Source of the DNA: JBBATK01 sp044228685
Lineage (GTDB): Bacteria > Bacteroidota > Ignavibacteria > Kapaibacteriales > NICIL-2
DNA: 64,000 nt
Reading direction: 5' to 3'
Assembly (NCBI GenBank): GCA_044228685.1
Contig: JBGAUL010000007.1
Location: 62,001-126,000, forward strand
The number at the start of each line of letters is the position of its first letter. Position 1 is the first letter of the stretch. Positions 1 to 8,525 of this stretch are shown piece after piece. Position numbers and translations under genes: made by a program. Below the pieces are notes generated by a model. The model was not told the DNA's origin, searched no databases, and worked only from the letters and a program-made list of their open reading frames with translations.

Positions 1-336
1 ACGAGTATGACTCCAAACCAACAACTTGTCGAACAATGCGAGTTCACTCAGCGAGTCAATGCGCATGTATGTGCTCAACATCTTTCGGAAGCTTTTCGCA
101 CAAGAGTCAGATGGCTTGAATGCATACGGATAGAAGGCTGCACGTACATCGAGACTTTTATTGTTCGATGAAATGACCGAAAGGGTAACTGAATCTGCGC
201 CATTCCCTGTGCTTCGACCCAAAGTATCTCGCTGAGCTTGCACCTCTAATGTCAGAATGGCAAGCGCAAGCAGCCACAGTAAAAAACGAGGCGCTACTTT
301 GTATGCACAACTGAACAAAGATTTCTTGATTCCCAC
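1..336 (-). CDS. Secreted protein of unknown function, truncated by the window edge
   Basis: A reading frame on the minus strand starts at a GTG and stays open for 112 codons to the left edge of the window, so its 3' part is missing. An AAGGA ribosome-binding site lies eight bases before the GTG. The first 35 residues form a clear Sec signal peptide: basic start (GIKKS), hydrophobic core (FLLWLLALAILTL) and a cleavage site after VQA. The mature part seen so far (about 77 residues) is polar, with a segment reading AAFYPYAFKPSDSCAKSF. I recognise no family. It lies downstream of purH but is separated from it by a terminator, so it probably has its own promoter. That it is a real gene is inferred from the start signals, the signal peptide and the absence of stops; the function is unknown. 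Confidence 0.6.
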   Translation of the reverse strand, partial: MGIKKSLFSCAYKVAPRFLLWLLALAILTLEVQAQRDTLGRSTGNGADSVTLSVISSNNKSLDVRAAFYPYAFKPSDSCAKSFRKMLSTYMRIDSLSELALFDKLLVWSHTR

Positions 337-513
337 GCTGTGATTCCTTCATGGTCTGATGACCGATTCTGCGGCTCGCGATTGAGCGCCGTTCACATGT
401 CGTTCATGTACTTGAGAAACATAGAAAGCTGTGGTGTTGTGATCAATGAGAAAACTATGAGAGTTTGCATATGCAGCATGAGTAGCTGTTAATGCACTTA
501 GAGCTACCGAGAA

Positions 514-545
514 ACAAAAACGGATCGTCAAGTGACGATCCGTTT
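514..545 (-). terminator. Rho-independent terminator after purH
   Basis: A perfect 13-base inverted repeat (518-530 with 533-545, two bases between the arms) is followed on the minus strand by a run of five T residues. It lies 25 bases past the purH stop codon and should end the lrp-glnN-purH transcript. Confidence 0.8.
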
Positions 546-569
546 GTACTATACCATGGATGAATTGCT

Positions 570-2114
570 TTAGTGACGAAAGTGTCGCATTCCGCTAAAG
601 ATCATTGAAATATTATGCTCATTTGCAGCAGTGATAACTTCCTCGTCGCGTACTGAGCCGCCCGGTTGTATCACTGCGGTTGCTCCGGCTTCAACACATT
701 GCAAGAGACCATCAGCAAATGGGAAGAAAGCATCGCTTGCAACAGCACAACCATTAAGATCGATGCCGAACTGACGTGCTCTGAAGACAGCGATGCGAGC
801 TGAGTCAACACGCGACATCTGGCCTGCACCAATCGCGAGAGTTCGATCTGCAGCAGCGTACACGATGGCGTTTGACTTCACGTGCTTTGCGACTTTCCAC
901 GCATACATCATGGATGCAAGTTCTGTGTCGCGTGGTTCACGTTCGGTAACAACGTGCATGGCATCTTTATCGAGCAATTGATTATCAGGACTTTGAACCA
1001 AAAATCCACCGCTAACCGATTTCACTACCGCTGTATTAAGTCTGCGAAGCTTTTCATAATCGGCGCGAATCAATCGACGATCTTTCTTCTTCTTCAATAG
1101 TTCAACCGCTTCTTCACTGAACGATGGTGCAATGATTACCTCAGTAAAAATCGCATGCACAAGACTTGCAAATTCAAAGTCAACTTCACGATTAACCGCC
1201 ACGATTCCACCGTAAGGCGAAACTGTGTCTGTAGAAAATGCCTTTTCCCATGCTTGCGAAATCGTATCGGCACTACCCACACCACATGGATTAGTGTGTT
1301 TGATGATCGCAACAGTTGGCTCGTGGAATTCCATGACCAACTGTTGTGCTGCATCAATATCGACGATGTTGTTATAAGAAAGCTCCTTGCCGTGCACGTG
1401 ATGGAAGCACTCAGAGAATGATCCGTAAACGGCAGCTTTTTGATGAGGATTCTCGCCGTATCGAAGTTCGAAATCCTTGCGCGCCGACAGACTGATCAAG
1501 TCCGGAAAAGCACTTTGCTCTTTACGGAAGTATCCGGCAATCATTGAGTCGTAGTGTGCAGTATGAGCGTAAGCTTCGCCGGCAAGTTGACGTCGCATTG
1601 TATCAGATACAGTCATGTTGTTATGTGACAAGGAACCAAGTACATCCTCATAACGCTCCGGGTTTACCACAACAACCGTCCAAGGATAGTTCTTGGCTGC
1701 TGCTCTAATCATAGCCGGACCGCCGATGTCGATGTTCTCAATGATCTCCTCATCTGTTGATCCTTCGCGATTCAAAGTCTGCTCGAAAGGATAGAGATTA
1801 ATGATGAGTAAATCTATCGATTCGATCGCATGCTTCTTCATCTGTTCAACGTGCTCAGGTTGATCGAGAATTCCGAGCAATCCTCCGTGAATAGCCGGAT
1901 GCAGAGTCTTGACTCTTCCATCCATGATTTCGGGGAAACCAGTCAGCTCTGATACAGCCTTTACCGGAATGTTCTGAGACCGCAAGAGAGCGGCAGTTCC
2001 GCCGGTCGAAATGAGTTCAATTCCCATTTCATGAAGTCGAGTTGCTAGTTCGCTAATTCCCGTCTTATCCGATACCGACAAGAGAGCACGTTTAATTCGA
2101 TGTGTAGAAGACAT
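570..2114 (-). CDS. purH: Bifunctional AICAR formyltransferase / IMP cyclohydrolase
   Basis: PurH catalyses the last two steps of de novo purine synthesis in the cytoplasm: formylation of AICAR with 10-formyl-THF, then ring closure to IMP. The 514-residue length is the family norm. The N-terminal cyclohydrolase domain shows STGGTAALL and the hallmark FPEIMDGRVKTLHPAIHGG (about residues 61-79). The C-terminal transformylase domain has the catalytic KHTNPCG motif and SPYGGIVAVN. The ATG start at 2114 aligns with the usual N-terminus (MSSTHRIKRALLSVSDKTG). It is the third gene of a co-directional group after an Lrp-type regulator and glnN, 63 bases past the glnN stop, with a terminator just downstream. 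Joint transcription with glnN would tie purine synthesis, which uses glutamine, to glutamine supply; that link is inference. Confidence 0.97.
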   Translation of the reverse strand: MSSTHRIKRALLSVSDKTGISELATRLHEMGIELISTGGTAALLRSQNIPVKAVSELTGFPEIMDGRVKTLHPAIHGGLLGILDQPEHVEQMKKHAIESIDLLIINLYPFEQTLNREGSTDEEIIENIDIGGPAMIRAAAKNYPWTVVVVNPERYEDVLGSLSHNNMTVSDTMRRQLAGEAYAHTAHYDSMIAGYFRKEQSAFPDLISLSARKDFELRYGENPHQKAAVYGSFSECFHHVHGKELSYNNIVDIDAAQQLVMEFHEPTVAIIKHTNPCGVGSADTISQAWEKAFSTDTVSPYGGIVAVNREVDFEFASLVHAIFTEVIIAPSFSEEAVELLKKKKDRRLIRADYEKLRRLNTAVVKSVSGGFLVQSPDNQLLDKDAMHVVTEREPRDTELASMMYAWKVAKHVKSNAIVYAAADRTLAIGAGQMSRVDSARIAVFRARQFGIDLNGCAVASDAFFPFADGLLQCVEAGATAVIQPGGSVRDEEVITAANEHNISMIFSGMRHFRH

Positions 2115-2177
2115 ACAAGCAGTAATTGTGATTTCTTTGACCTAAATACAGACTACGAATATCAGGCAAAACAGCCT

Positions 2178-4355
2178 TTACTTAATCCACAACATTTCGC
2201 GATAGTTCGGCAGACTCCACAATTTTTCCGGAATGAGCCGTTCGAGTTTATCACACACAGCGCGCACAGCATTCATGGCTGGAATGACGTTGTTGTACAT
2301 GTGATGTGATTTGTCGTGAACGGTGTGTCCTCCCGCATCCATGTTCATTTTGCGAAGTTGTTCGATTGTGTCGCTCAAACGATCACTTAGATCAATGAGT
2401 TCTTTGAGTGAGTTAGCAACCGCCTTGGACTGAAGACCAAGGTCAGACAACTCGCCGGCGGATTGGGTCAGATTGTGCAAGTACTCCAAGCAAGCCGGAA
2501 GCAGTTGCGTACGAGCAATACGCTCTGTCGTTTCCGCTTCAATGTTGATCGTCTTGAAGTATTGGTCGTGCACGATTTCCTCGCGAGCTGCGAGTTCACG
2601 TTCGCTCAAAACGCCGTAACGACGGAAGAGATCTCGATTCTTCTTGCTGAGGAAACCACGAACTGCATCCAAGGTCGTCTTGAGATTCAACAAGCCACGC
2701 TTTGCGGCTTCGCGTTGCCAATCATCAGAATATCCGTCTTCGTTGAAGATGATCTGTGAGCAGTCATTCATCACTTCACGAATAACGGCATGAACGGCAT
2801 CATTCAGCTTCTTCTTCGACTTCAGCATTTTCTCCAAGTTGGTTGCCAACTCGTCAATTGCTTCTGCAGCAATCGTGTTTAATACGGTTGCAGGGAAGGT
2901 TACACTTTGTGATGAACCGACTGCGCGGAATTCAAACTTGTTACCGGTAAAAGCAAATGGGGAAGTACGGTTACGATCTCCGGCATGACGAGGGATACGC
3001 GGCAACACATTAGTTCCAAGAAGCAGCGCACCACCATCTTTTGCTTTCTTGACATTACCTTTTTGAAGCTGAGTAAATACTTCGGTGAGCTGATCTCCTA
3101 AGAAGATAGAAATGATAGCCGGCGGAGCTTCGTTTGCGCCCAGACGATGATCGTTTGCAGCCGTTGCAACGCTGATACGCAGCAAGTCCTGATGTCTGTG
3201 AACAGCTTTGATAACCGCTGCGCAGAAGAACAAGAAGATCATGTTTTCATGCGGAGTTTGGCCCGGCTCGAGCAGGTTCATTCCAGTATCCGTGGAGATC
3301 GACCAGTTCAAGTGCTTGCCGCTACCATTAACTCCGGCAAAGGGTTTTTCGTGCATCAAGCACACTAGACCGTATTTGCGAGCAGTGTTTCGCAACACTT
3401 GCATCACGAGCTGCTGGTGGTCGGCAGCGACGTTGGCGTTTTCGAAGATTGGTGCGATTTCATATTGTGCCGGCGCAACTTCATTGTGACGGGTCTTGAT
3501 CGGTACACCAAGACGGTAGAGCTGTCCTTCGACGTCTGTCATATACGACAACACACGCTCAGGAATAGAACCGAAATAATGGTCCTCGAGTTCCTGTCCG
3601 CGAGGAGGCTTAGCGCCAAACAAAGTCCGGCCGCTTTGATACAAATCCGGACGACGATAATAGAACTCATCGTCTACCAAGAAGTACTCTTGCTCGCAAC
3701 CCAAGGTGGCATAGGCACGCTGAACGTTGTTGACGTTGAAGAGCGACAACGCGCGAACAACTTGCTTGTGAAGTGCATCATTGGAGCGAAGTAGGGGAAT
3801 CTTCAAATCGAGTGCTTCACCGGTCCATGAAGCGAAAGCTGTCGGGATGCAGAGGGTCGCGCCGTTACTGTGACGAATGAGAAAAGCCGGCGAAGTTGGA
3901 TCCCAAGCTGTGTAGCCTCGAGCTTCAAATGTCGCACGCAAACCGCCGCTTGGAAATGAAGATGCATCCGGCTCGCCTTGAATAAGCTCTTTGCCGGAGA
4001 ATTCAGCGATGGCGTGTCCGTCCGGACTCGGCGTGACGAAGCTCTCGTGCTTTTCGGCAGTGCCACCGGTCAGTGGTTGAAACCAGTGAGTATAGTGCGT
4101 CGCACCATTCTCCGTTGCCCACTCTTTCATTGCGAGCGCAACGGTGTCAGCAACAGCCGGATCGAGGAGTTGTCCGCGCTCTATGGTTGCCTGCAACGAC
4201 TTGAAAATCGGTTTTGAAATGCGCTTGCGCATTTCTTCAAGCGTGAAAACGTCTGCAGCAAAAAGATCATGCAGATCGCCAATGTTTGTCTGTTTACCGT
4301 TAGCACGCCAGCTTTTCACGGCGTTCATGACGGCGTGAGAATTTTGAGAGTTCAT
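2178..4355 (-). CDS. glnN: Glutamine synthetase type III
   Basis: This enzyme makes glutamine from glutamate, ammonia and ATP. The protein is about 725 residues, the size of the GSIII (GlnN) class typical of Bacteroidota, much longer than GlnA type I (about 470). Hallmarks are NEVAPAQYEIAPIFE, the nearby NVAADHQQLVMQV, and HEKPFAGVNGSGKHLNWS in the ATP/glutamate site; the C-terminal part is helical. A longer frame opens at 4466, but its first 37 residues would overlap the end of the upstream regulator gene and do not look like GSIII, so I chose the ATG at 4355 (MNSQNSHAVM). It starts 35 bases after the stop of an Lrp/AsnC-type regulator on the same strand, which suggests that the regulator controls it. 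No other nitrogen-assimilation gene is in view. Confidence 0.95.
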   Translation of the reverse strand: MNSQNSHAVMNAVKSWRANGKQTNIGDLHDLFAADVFTLEEMRKRISKPIFKSLQATIERGQLLDPAVADTVALAMKEWATENGATHYTHWFQPLTGGTAEKHESFVTPSPDGHAIAEFSGKELIQGEPDASSFPSGGLRATFEARGYTAWDPTSPAFLIRHSNGATLCIPTAFASWTGEALDLKIPLLRSNDALHKQVVRALSLFNVNNVQRAYATLGCEQEYFLVDDEFYYRRPDLYQSGRTLFGAKPPRGQELEDHYFGSIPERVLSYMTDVEGQLYRLGVPIKTRHNEVAPAQYEIAPIFENANVAADHQQLVMQVLRNTARKYGLVCLMHEKPFAGVNGSGKHLNWSISTDTGMNLLEPGQTPHENMIFLFFCAAVIKAVHRHQDLLRISVATAANDHRLGANEAPPAIISIFLGDQLTEVFTQLQKGNVKKAKDGGALLLGTNVLPRIPRHAGDRNRTSPFAFTGNKFEFRAVGSSQSVTFPATVLNTIAAEAIDELATNLEKMLKSKKKLNDAVHAVIREVMNDCSQIIFNEDGYSDDWQREAAKRGLLNLKTTLDAVRGFLSKKNRDLFRRYGVLSERELAAREEIVHDQYFKTINIEAETTERIARTQLLPACLEYLHNLTQSAGELSDLGLQSKAVANSLKELIDLSDRLSDTIEQLRKMNMDAGGHTVHDKSHHMYNNVIPAMNAVRAVCDKLERLIPEKLWSLPNYREMLWIK

Positions 4356-4390
4356 GATGATGTGTGTTGGTTGAACATCCTGTCTAGTTT

Positions 4391-4834
4391 CTATTGAAGG
4401 AGAGCGAAGCTCTCGAATTGTGTTGAAAGGACTAAATTTGTCAGAGTGCGCTGGACTCCCGGCCATTGCTGAATGCGCGAAAGCAGCTTTTCAAGTGCGG
4501 CTGTGTTCTGTACGCGAATCTTGAGCAAGTGGGAGGCATCACCGGTGAGAGCATGACATTCAAGTATCTCCGTCGTCTTTCGGCATTGTGCGATAAACGT
4601 TGGATAGTGTGTACTGCTTTCAACTCGAACAAAGACAAAGACCGTAATGTCTAAGTCTAGTGCTGCGGGATTGATCTTGGTGAAGTAACCTTGAATGGTG
4701 CCGGATTCTTCCAGCTTCTTGATATGCTCGCTTACTGAGGTAACGGAAAGGCCAACGGTGTCGGCGATTTCACTGAAGGATATCCTTGCGTTTTGCTCCA
4801 GAAGCCGACAAATAACACGATCTGTATCTTTCAT
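4391..4834 (-). CDS. Lrp/AsnC family transcriptional regulator
   Basis: This is a 147-residue DNA-binding protein of the feast/famine (Lrp/AsnC) family. The N-terminal winged helix-turn-helix covers roughly residues 3-50 (RISFSEIADTVGLSVTSVSEHIKKLEESGTI contains both helices). The rest is the RAM domain that binds amino acids and drives oligomerisation; it includes the GDASHLLKIRV strand. The length is normal. It is the first gene of lrp-glnN-purH, so a role in sensing glutamine or another amino acid and controlling glnN is likely, but this is inferred from position. Upstream, two exact copies of a 12-base sequence 32 bases apart could be its binding sites. The effector cannot be told from sequence. 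Confidence 0.92.
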   Translation of the reverse strand: MKDTDRVICRLLEQNARISFSEIADTVGLSVTSVSEHIKKLEESGTIQGYFTKINPAALDLDITVFVFVRVESSTHYPTFIAQCRKTTEILECHALTGDASHLLKIRVQNTAALEKLLSRIQQWPGVQRTLTNLVLSTQFESFALLQ

Positions 4835-4854
4835 CTAGTACAATTGCTTTTAAG

Positions 4855-4898
4855 AGCTGAAATATTGAAGGATATAGTTGCAATTTAGCTGAAATATT
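4855..4898. promoter_or_regulatory. Paired direct repeats in the divergent lrp/mtgA promoter region
   Basis: AGCTGAAATATT occurs twice, at 4855-4866 and 4887-4898, a spacing of 32 bases or about three turns of DNA. The repeats lie between the divergent lrp-type regulator gene and mtgA, where both promoters must be. The spacing fits proteins bound on one face of the helix, as Lrp-family octamers do. The operator role is inferred; the repeat is seen. Confidence 0.4.
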
Positions 4899-4934
4899 AA
4901 ACGTGACGCCGCGAAAACTGTAAAATCTAAGGAT

Positions 4935-5636
4935 ATGTGGAAAAAAATCTTAAAATGGTTCATCCGACTCGTTCTTGGTTTTGTCATCGGAAGCGCGGTA
5001 CTTGTTGGAGTTTATGCAGTTGTACGACCACCCTTCACGCCTTTGATGGTGCTACGGGTGTTTGAAGGATGGTTTGAAGGACGTTCAGTTGGGATCAACA
5101 AGCAGTGGAAAGACTACGAGGAAATCAATCCTGCAGTGTTCAAAGCGCTTATGGCCGGGGAAGACGGTGGATTTCTGAAGCATAATGGTTTCGATTGGAA
5201 AGCCATCGACAGAGCGCGTGAACGAAACGAGAAGGCAAAAGGCAAGAAGCTCTACGGTGCGAGTACTATATCGATGCAGACTGCTAAGAATGTGTTTCTG
5301 TGGCATGGGAGAAACTATATACGCAAAGGACTCGAGGCGTACTTCACAGTGCTTATTGAGGCGGTGTGGGGCAAGAAGCGAATTCTTGAAGTCTATGCAA
5401 ACGTGATTGAATGGGGCGACGGCATTTATGGCGTCGAAGCTGCATCGCAATTTTACTTCAAGAAGTCCGCAAAGAATCTCACTGCCGGCGAAGCTGCATT
5501 GCTCGCGTCAATTGTTCCAAATCCAAGACGCTGGTCGGCTGCAAAGCCAACTCCCTATATCGTAAAACGCAAGGGCTTTATTCTAGCCCGTATGAATAGT
5601 ATTCCACTTCCAAAAGCAACAAAGGAAAGCAAATGA
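4935..5636 (+). CDS. mtgA: Monofunctional biosynthetic peptidoglycan transglycosylase
   Basis: The protein polymerises lipid II into glycan strands at the outer face of the inner membrane. It has 233 residues, usual for MtgA. One N-terminal membrane helix (about residues 8-29, RLVLGFVIGSAVLVGVYAVV) anchors a GT51 domain. GT51 motifs are in order: EDGGFLKHNGFDW with the catalytic Glu, GASTISMQTAKNVFLW, and EVYANVIEWGDGIYGVEAAS. No transpeptidase domain follows, which separates it from the class A penicillin-binding protein encoded at 24-26 kb. It overlaps the next gene, xth, by four bases (ATGA), so the two are translationally coupled, although their functions are unrelated. Confidence 0.95.
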   Translation: MWKKILKWFIRLVLGFVIGSAVLVGVYAVVRPPFTPLMVLRVFEGWFEGRSVGINKQWKDYEEINPAVFKALMAGEDGGFLKHNGFDWKAIDRARERNEKAKGKKLYGASTISMQTAKNVFLWHGRNYIRKGLEAYFTVLIEAVWGKKRILEVYANVIEWGDGIYGVEAASQFYFKKSAKNLTAGEAALLASIVPNPRRWSAAKPTPYIVKRKGFILARMNSIPLPKATKESK

Positions 5637-6424
5637 GAATAGTTTCTTGGAACGTTAACGGCATCAGAGCCGTGCATAAGAAGGGTTTTATGGATTATCT
5701 GAGTGGCGATAGTCCTGACATTTTATGTCTGCAGGAAGTACGCGCCGATGAATCCCAAATCGAAGAAGACAAGCGTCAGCCTCTTGGTTATTATGCTTCG
5801 TACTACCCGCACCAGCTCAAAAAGGGATATAGCGGCGTTGCCATTTACAGCAAAGAGAAACCGCTGTCAGTGACAAGCGGATTTGGCGTTGAGAAGTTTG
5901 ACGTGGAAGGTCGTGTGCTTCAAGCTGATTTCGGCGACTTCATCATCATGAGCGTGTACTTTCCCAAGGGCTACAGCGAGAAGGAAGCGGATGGCGATGC
6001 TGCAAAGCTTGCGCGATTGCATTACAAGATGGATTTCTACGATGCAATTTTTAACTATGCAAAGAGCTTGCGTGCTCAAGGTCGCAAATTGATTATTAGC
6101 GGTGACTACAACACTGCACATCGCGAAATTGACCTGGCTCGACCAAAACAGAATCGCGAGACATCCGGATTTCTGGATCTAGAACGTGAGAAGTTCGATG
6201 AGATTATCATGACGGGCTACGTGGATACATTCAGAGAGTATCAACCCGAAGGCGGACATTATTCATGGTGGAGTCAACGAGCAGGAGCACGTGAGAAAAA
6301 CATAGGCTGGAGAATTGATTACCATCTAATCTCCGACGACTTAAAGCCGCGTCTCAAACATGCGGAGATCTTGCCACATGTTTTGGGTTCAGATCATTGT
6401 CCGGTCGTGGTTGAATTGACCTAA
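5633..6424 (+). CDS. xth: Exodeoxyribonuclease III / AP endonuclease
   Basis: This base-excision repair enzyme of the exonuclease-endonuclease-phosphatase fold cuts DNA at abasic sites and trims 3' ends. Its 263 residues match the XthA/ExoA family. The motifs are MRIVSWNVNGIRA at the start, LQEVRADE (metal-binding Glu), SGDYNTAHREIDL (catalytic Asp and Asn), GWRIDYHLIS, and LGSDHCPV with the final Asp-His pair. The substrate-stacking region YSWWSQRAGAREKNIGWRIDY is also typical. The ATG start overlaps the mtgA stop by four bases. Confidence 0.96.
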   Translation: MRIVSWNVNGIRAVHKKGFMDYLSGDSPDILCLQEVRADESQIEEDKRQPLGYYASYYPHQLKKGYSGVAIYSKEKPLSVTSGFGVEKFDVEGRVLQADFGDFIIMSVYFPKGYSEKEADGDAAKLARLHYKMDFYDAIFNYAKSLRAQGRKLIISGDYNTAHREIDLARPKQNRETSGFLDLEREKFDEIIMTGYVDTFREYQPEGGHYSWWSQRAGAREKNIGWRIDYHLISDDLKPRLKHAEILPHVLGSDHCPVVVELT

Positions 6425-6502
6425 TATTTGACCTAGCACAAGTTGTACGTTGAGGTCGCTGCAGCCTCGCGTGATCCCGCACTCTCACGGTATATGAGTG
6501 TC

Positions 6503-8446
6503 TTAGTCGTCTGCGCCAAAAGCTTGTAGATCATCCGTAGCCGCAGACCATTCTTGCATCATAGCTTCGAGTTTCTCTTGGCATTTGTGATAGGCAGCGA
6601 GTGTCTTTGATGATTCAGCCGATGCATAGAAGCCAGGATCTTTGAGCTTTTCATCGAACTGTGCGATTTGCTTTTCGAGATCGGCGATATTCTTCTCTGC
6701 GTCTTCAACGCGACGCTGCAGGCGACGACGTTCTTTGTCGCGGTCTTTGCGTTGCTGACGATCGACTTGGTTGCGAGACTGACTTTGAGAATTCTGTTGC
6801 TTGGCAGATTCCCGTGCTTCAAGTTCACGCAGACTCTCCATCTGACGTGCCTTCAAGTACTCGTAAATGTCGCCGCTGAATTCGCGTATACCGCCGCCTT
6901 TGAACTCTACAACTTTGGTTGTCAATCCTTGAAGAAATTCTCGATCGTGAGAAACCACAATTAGCGATCCCTCATAGTCAAGCAAAGCTTGCTTCAACAC
7001 ATCCTTGCTTCTCATATCCAAGTGATTAGTCGGCTCGTCAAGAATGAGAAGGTTAGAAGGTTCGAGCAGAAGTTTTGCAAGTGCTAGACGGGATTTCTCG
7101 CCACCGGAGAGTACCCGTACCTTTTTGTACACGGAGTCACCGCTGAAAAGGAAGGCACCAAGCAGACTGCGCACTTTAGTCCTCATTTCACCCGTAGCAG
7201 CTTGATCGATGATATCGAAGGCTGTTGCATCACTCGCCAATGACTCAGCCTGGTGCTGCTCGAAATATCCGATCTGCACATTGTGTCCAATAACCAGTTC
7301 GCCTTCGTATTCATCTTTGGAAGCGATGATTCTGGAAAGGGTCGTTTTTCCCATACCATTCTTACCCACAAAAGCGACGCGATCGCCACGCTCGAGAGCA
7401 AAGTCAATGGAGTTCAAAACAACTTTAGAGCCGTAAGCTTTGGTCAGCGATTTGGTCTCGACCGCCACTCGACCACTACGCGGAGCAGCCGGGAAGCGGA
7501 AGTTTATAGCTGCGGTATCTTCATCTTCAAGTTCAATGCGCTCAACTTTGTCGAGCAATTTAATACGAGATTGTACGCGCGTTGCCAGTGAGGCTTTTGA
7601 GCGAAATCTCTCGATGAAGCGTTCTTGTTGAGCGATTTCACGTTGCTGATTGGCGTACGCGGACTCGAGCAAGGATCGGCGTTCAACGCGCATCTCAACA
7701 TAACGACTGTACGAGGCGTTGTAATCTTCAATCTTTCCCAAAGAGATTTCCATGGTTCGATTGGTGACCGTATCGAGGAATGCGCGATCGTGCGACACCA
7801 GAACTACTGAGCCTTCATAGTTCTTGAGAAAGTTCTCAAGCCACTGAATCGACTCGATGTCAAGGTGATTTGTCGGCTCGTCAAGCAAGATGCAATCAGG
7901 TTTTGACAAGAGAATCTTTGCAAGCTCAATACGCATTTGCCATCCACCGCTGAACTCTTCGCACATGCGATTACTGTCGTCGGGCGAAAAGCCGAGACCA
8001 CTGGTCACGGTCTCAATCTCCGCCTTCATCGTCGCCCCACCCAAATGCAGAAATGCGTCGTTCGAATCGCTCAATTCGTGTAGCAAGTCGAGGTAAGCAT
8101 CGCTTTCATAATCCTCACGACTCGAGATCTCGTCACTTAACGCGTGAATACGTTTATCTAGTTCGATCTGCTTTGAAAAGGCATGATGAGCTATTTCATC
8201 ATAGACAGTTTGACCGCTGGTGGCGATGCCTTCTTGAGGAAGGTATGCAATGCGATATCCGTTTGGCGTGACGATGTCGCCTTCGTCCGGACGACTCAAG
8301 CGCGCAAGGAGCTTGAGGAGGGAAGACTTACCAGCTCCGTTTTTTCCAACCAAACCAACGCGATCCTTCGGACCAATAGTCGCGGTCAAGTCATCAAACA
8401 ATGCATGACCACCAAATCGTATGCTTATATGTGAAAGTGTAATCAA
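6503..8446 (-). CDS. ABC-F family ATPase (Uup/YheS-like)
   Basis: This is a 647-residue soluble protein with two ATP-binding cassettes and no membrane segments, the ABC-F layout. Cassette 1 has Walker A GKNGAGKSS, signature FSGGWQMRIELAK and Walker B CILLDEPTNHLD. Cassette 2 has GKNGMGKTT, LSGGEKSRLALAK and LLILDEPTNHLD. The linker (about residues 240-320) and a long C-terminal coiled coil rich in Arg, Glu and Gln (about 540-640) are typical. ABC-F proteins act on ribosomes, resolving stalls or protecting against antibiotics; some (Uup) are tied to DNA transactions. Which applies here cannot be told. The start is a TTG (M-I-T-L-S-H-I-S aligns with family N-termini), and no ATG fits better. 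Confidence 0.9.
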   Translation of the reverse strand: MITLSHISIRFGGHALFDDLTATIGPKDRVGLVGKNGAGKSSLLKLLARLSRPDEGDIVTPNGYRIAYLPQEGIATSGQTVYDEIAHHAFSKQIELDKRIHALSDEISSREDYESDAYLDLLHELSDSNDAFLHLGGATMKAEIETVTSGLGFSPDDSNRMCEEFSGGWQMRIELAKILLSKPDCILLDEPTNHLDIESIQWLENFLKNYEGSVVLVSHDRAFLDTVTNRTMEISLGKIEDYNASYSRYVEMRVERRSLLESAYANQQREIAQQERFIERFRSKASLATRVQSRIKLLDKVERIELEDEDTAAINFRFPAAPRSGRVAVETKSLTKAYGSKVVLNSIDFALERGDRVAFVGKNGMGKTTLSRIIASKDEYEGELVIGHNVQIGYFEQHQAESLASDATAFDIIDQAATGEMRTKVRSLLGAFLFSGDSVYKKVRVLSGGEKSRLALAKLLLEPSNLLILDEPTNHLDMRSKDVLKQALLDYEGSLIVVSHDREFLQGLTTKVVEFKGGGIREFSGDIYEYLKARQMESLRELEARESAKQQNSQSQSRNQVDRQQRKDRDKERRRLQRRVEDAEKNIADLEKQIAQFDEKLKDPGFYASAESSKTLAAYHKCQEKLEAMMQEWSAATDDLQAFGADD

Positions 8447-8525
8447 GTTCCTATGCCAATCGTATGTTGTTCACTGAAAAAATCAAGGACTAACCGACAT
8501 TCTATGCACTGTCCTACGAAGCGCA

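Noticed and set aside
349..531. A 60-residue minus-strand frame with a hydrophobic start, beginning at a TTG
   Set aside because: The TTG lies inside the purH terminator stem, there is no ribosome-binding site, and the frame runs into the real GTG-start gene's upstream signals.
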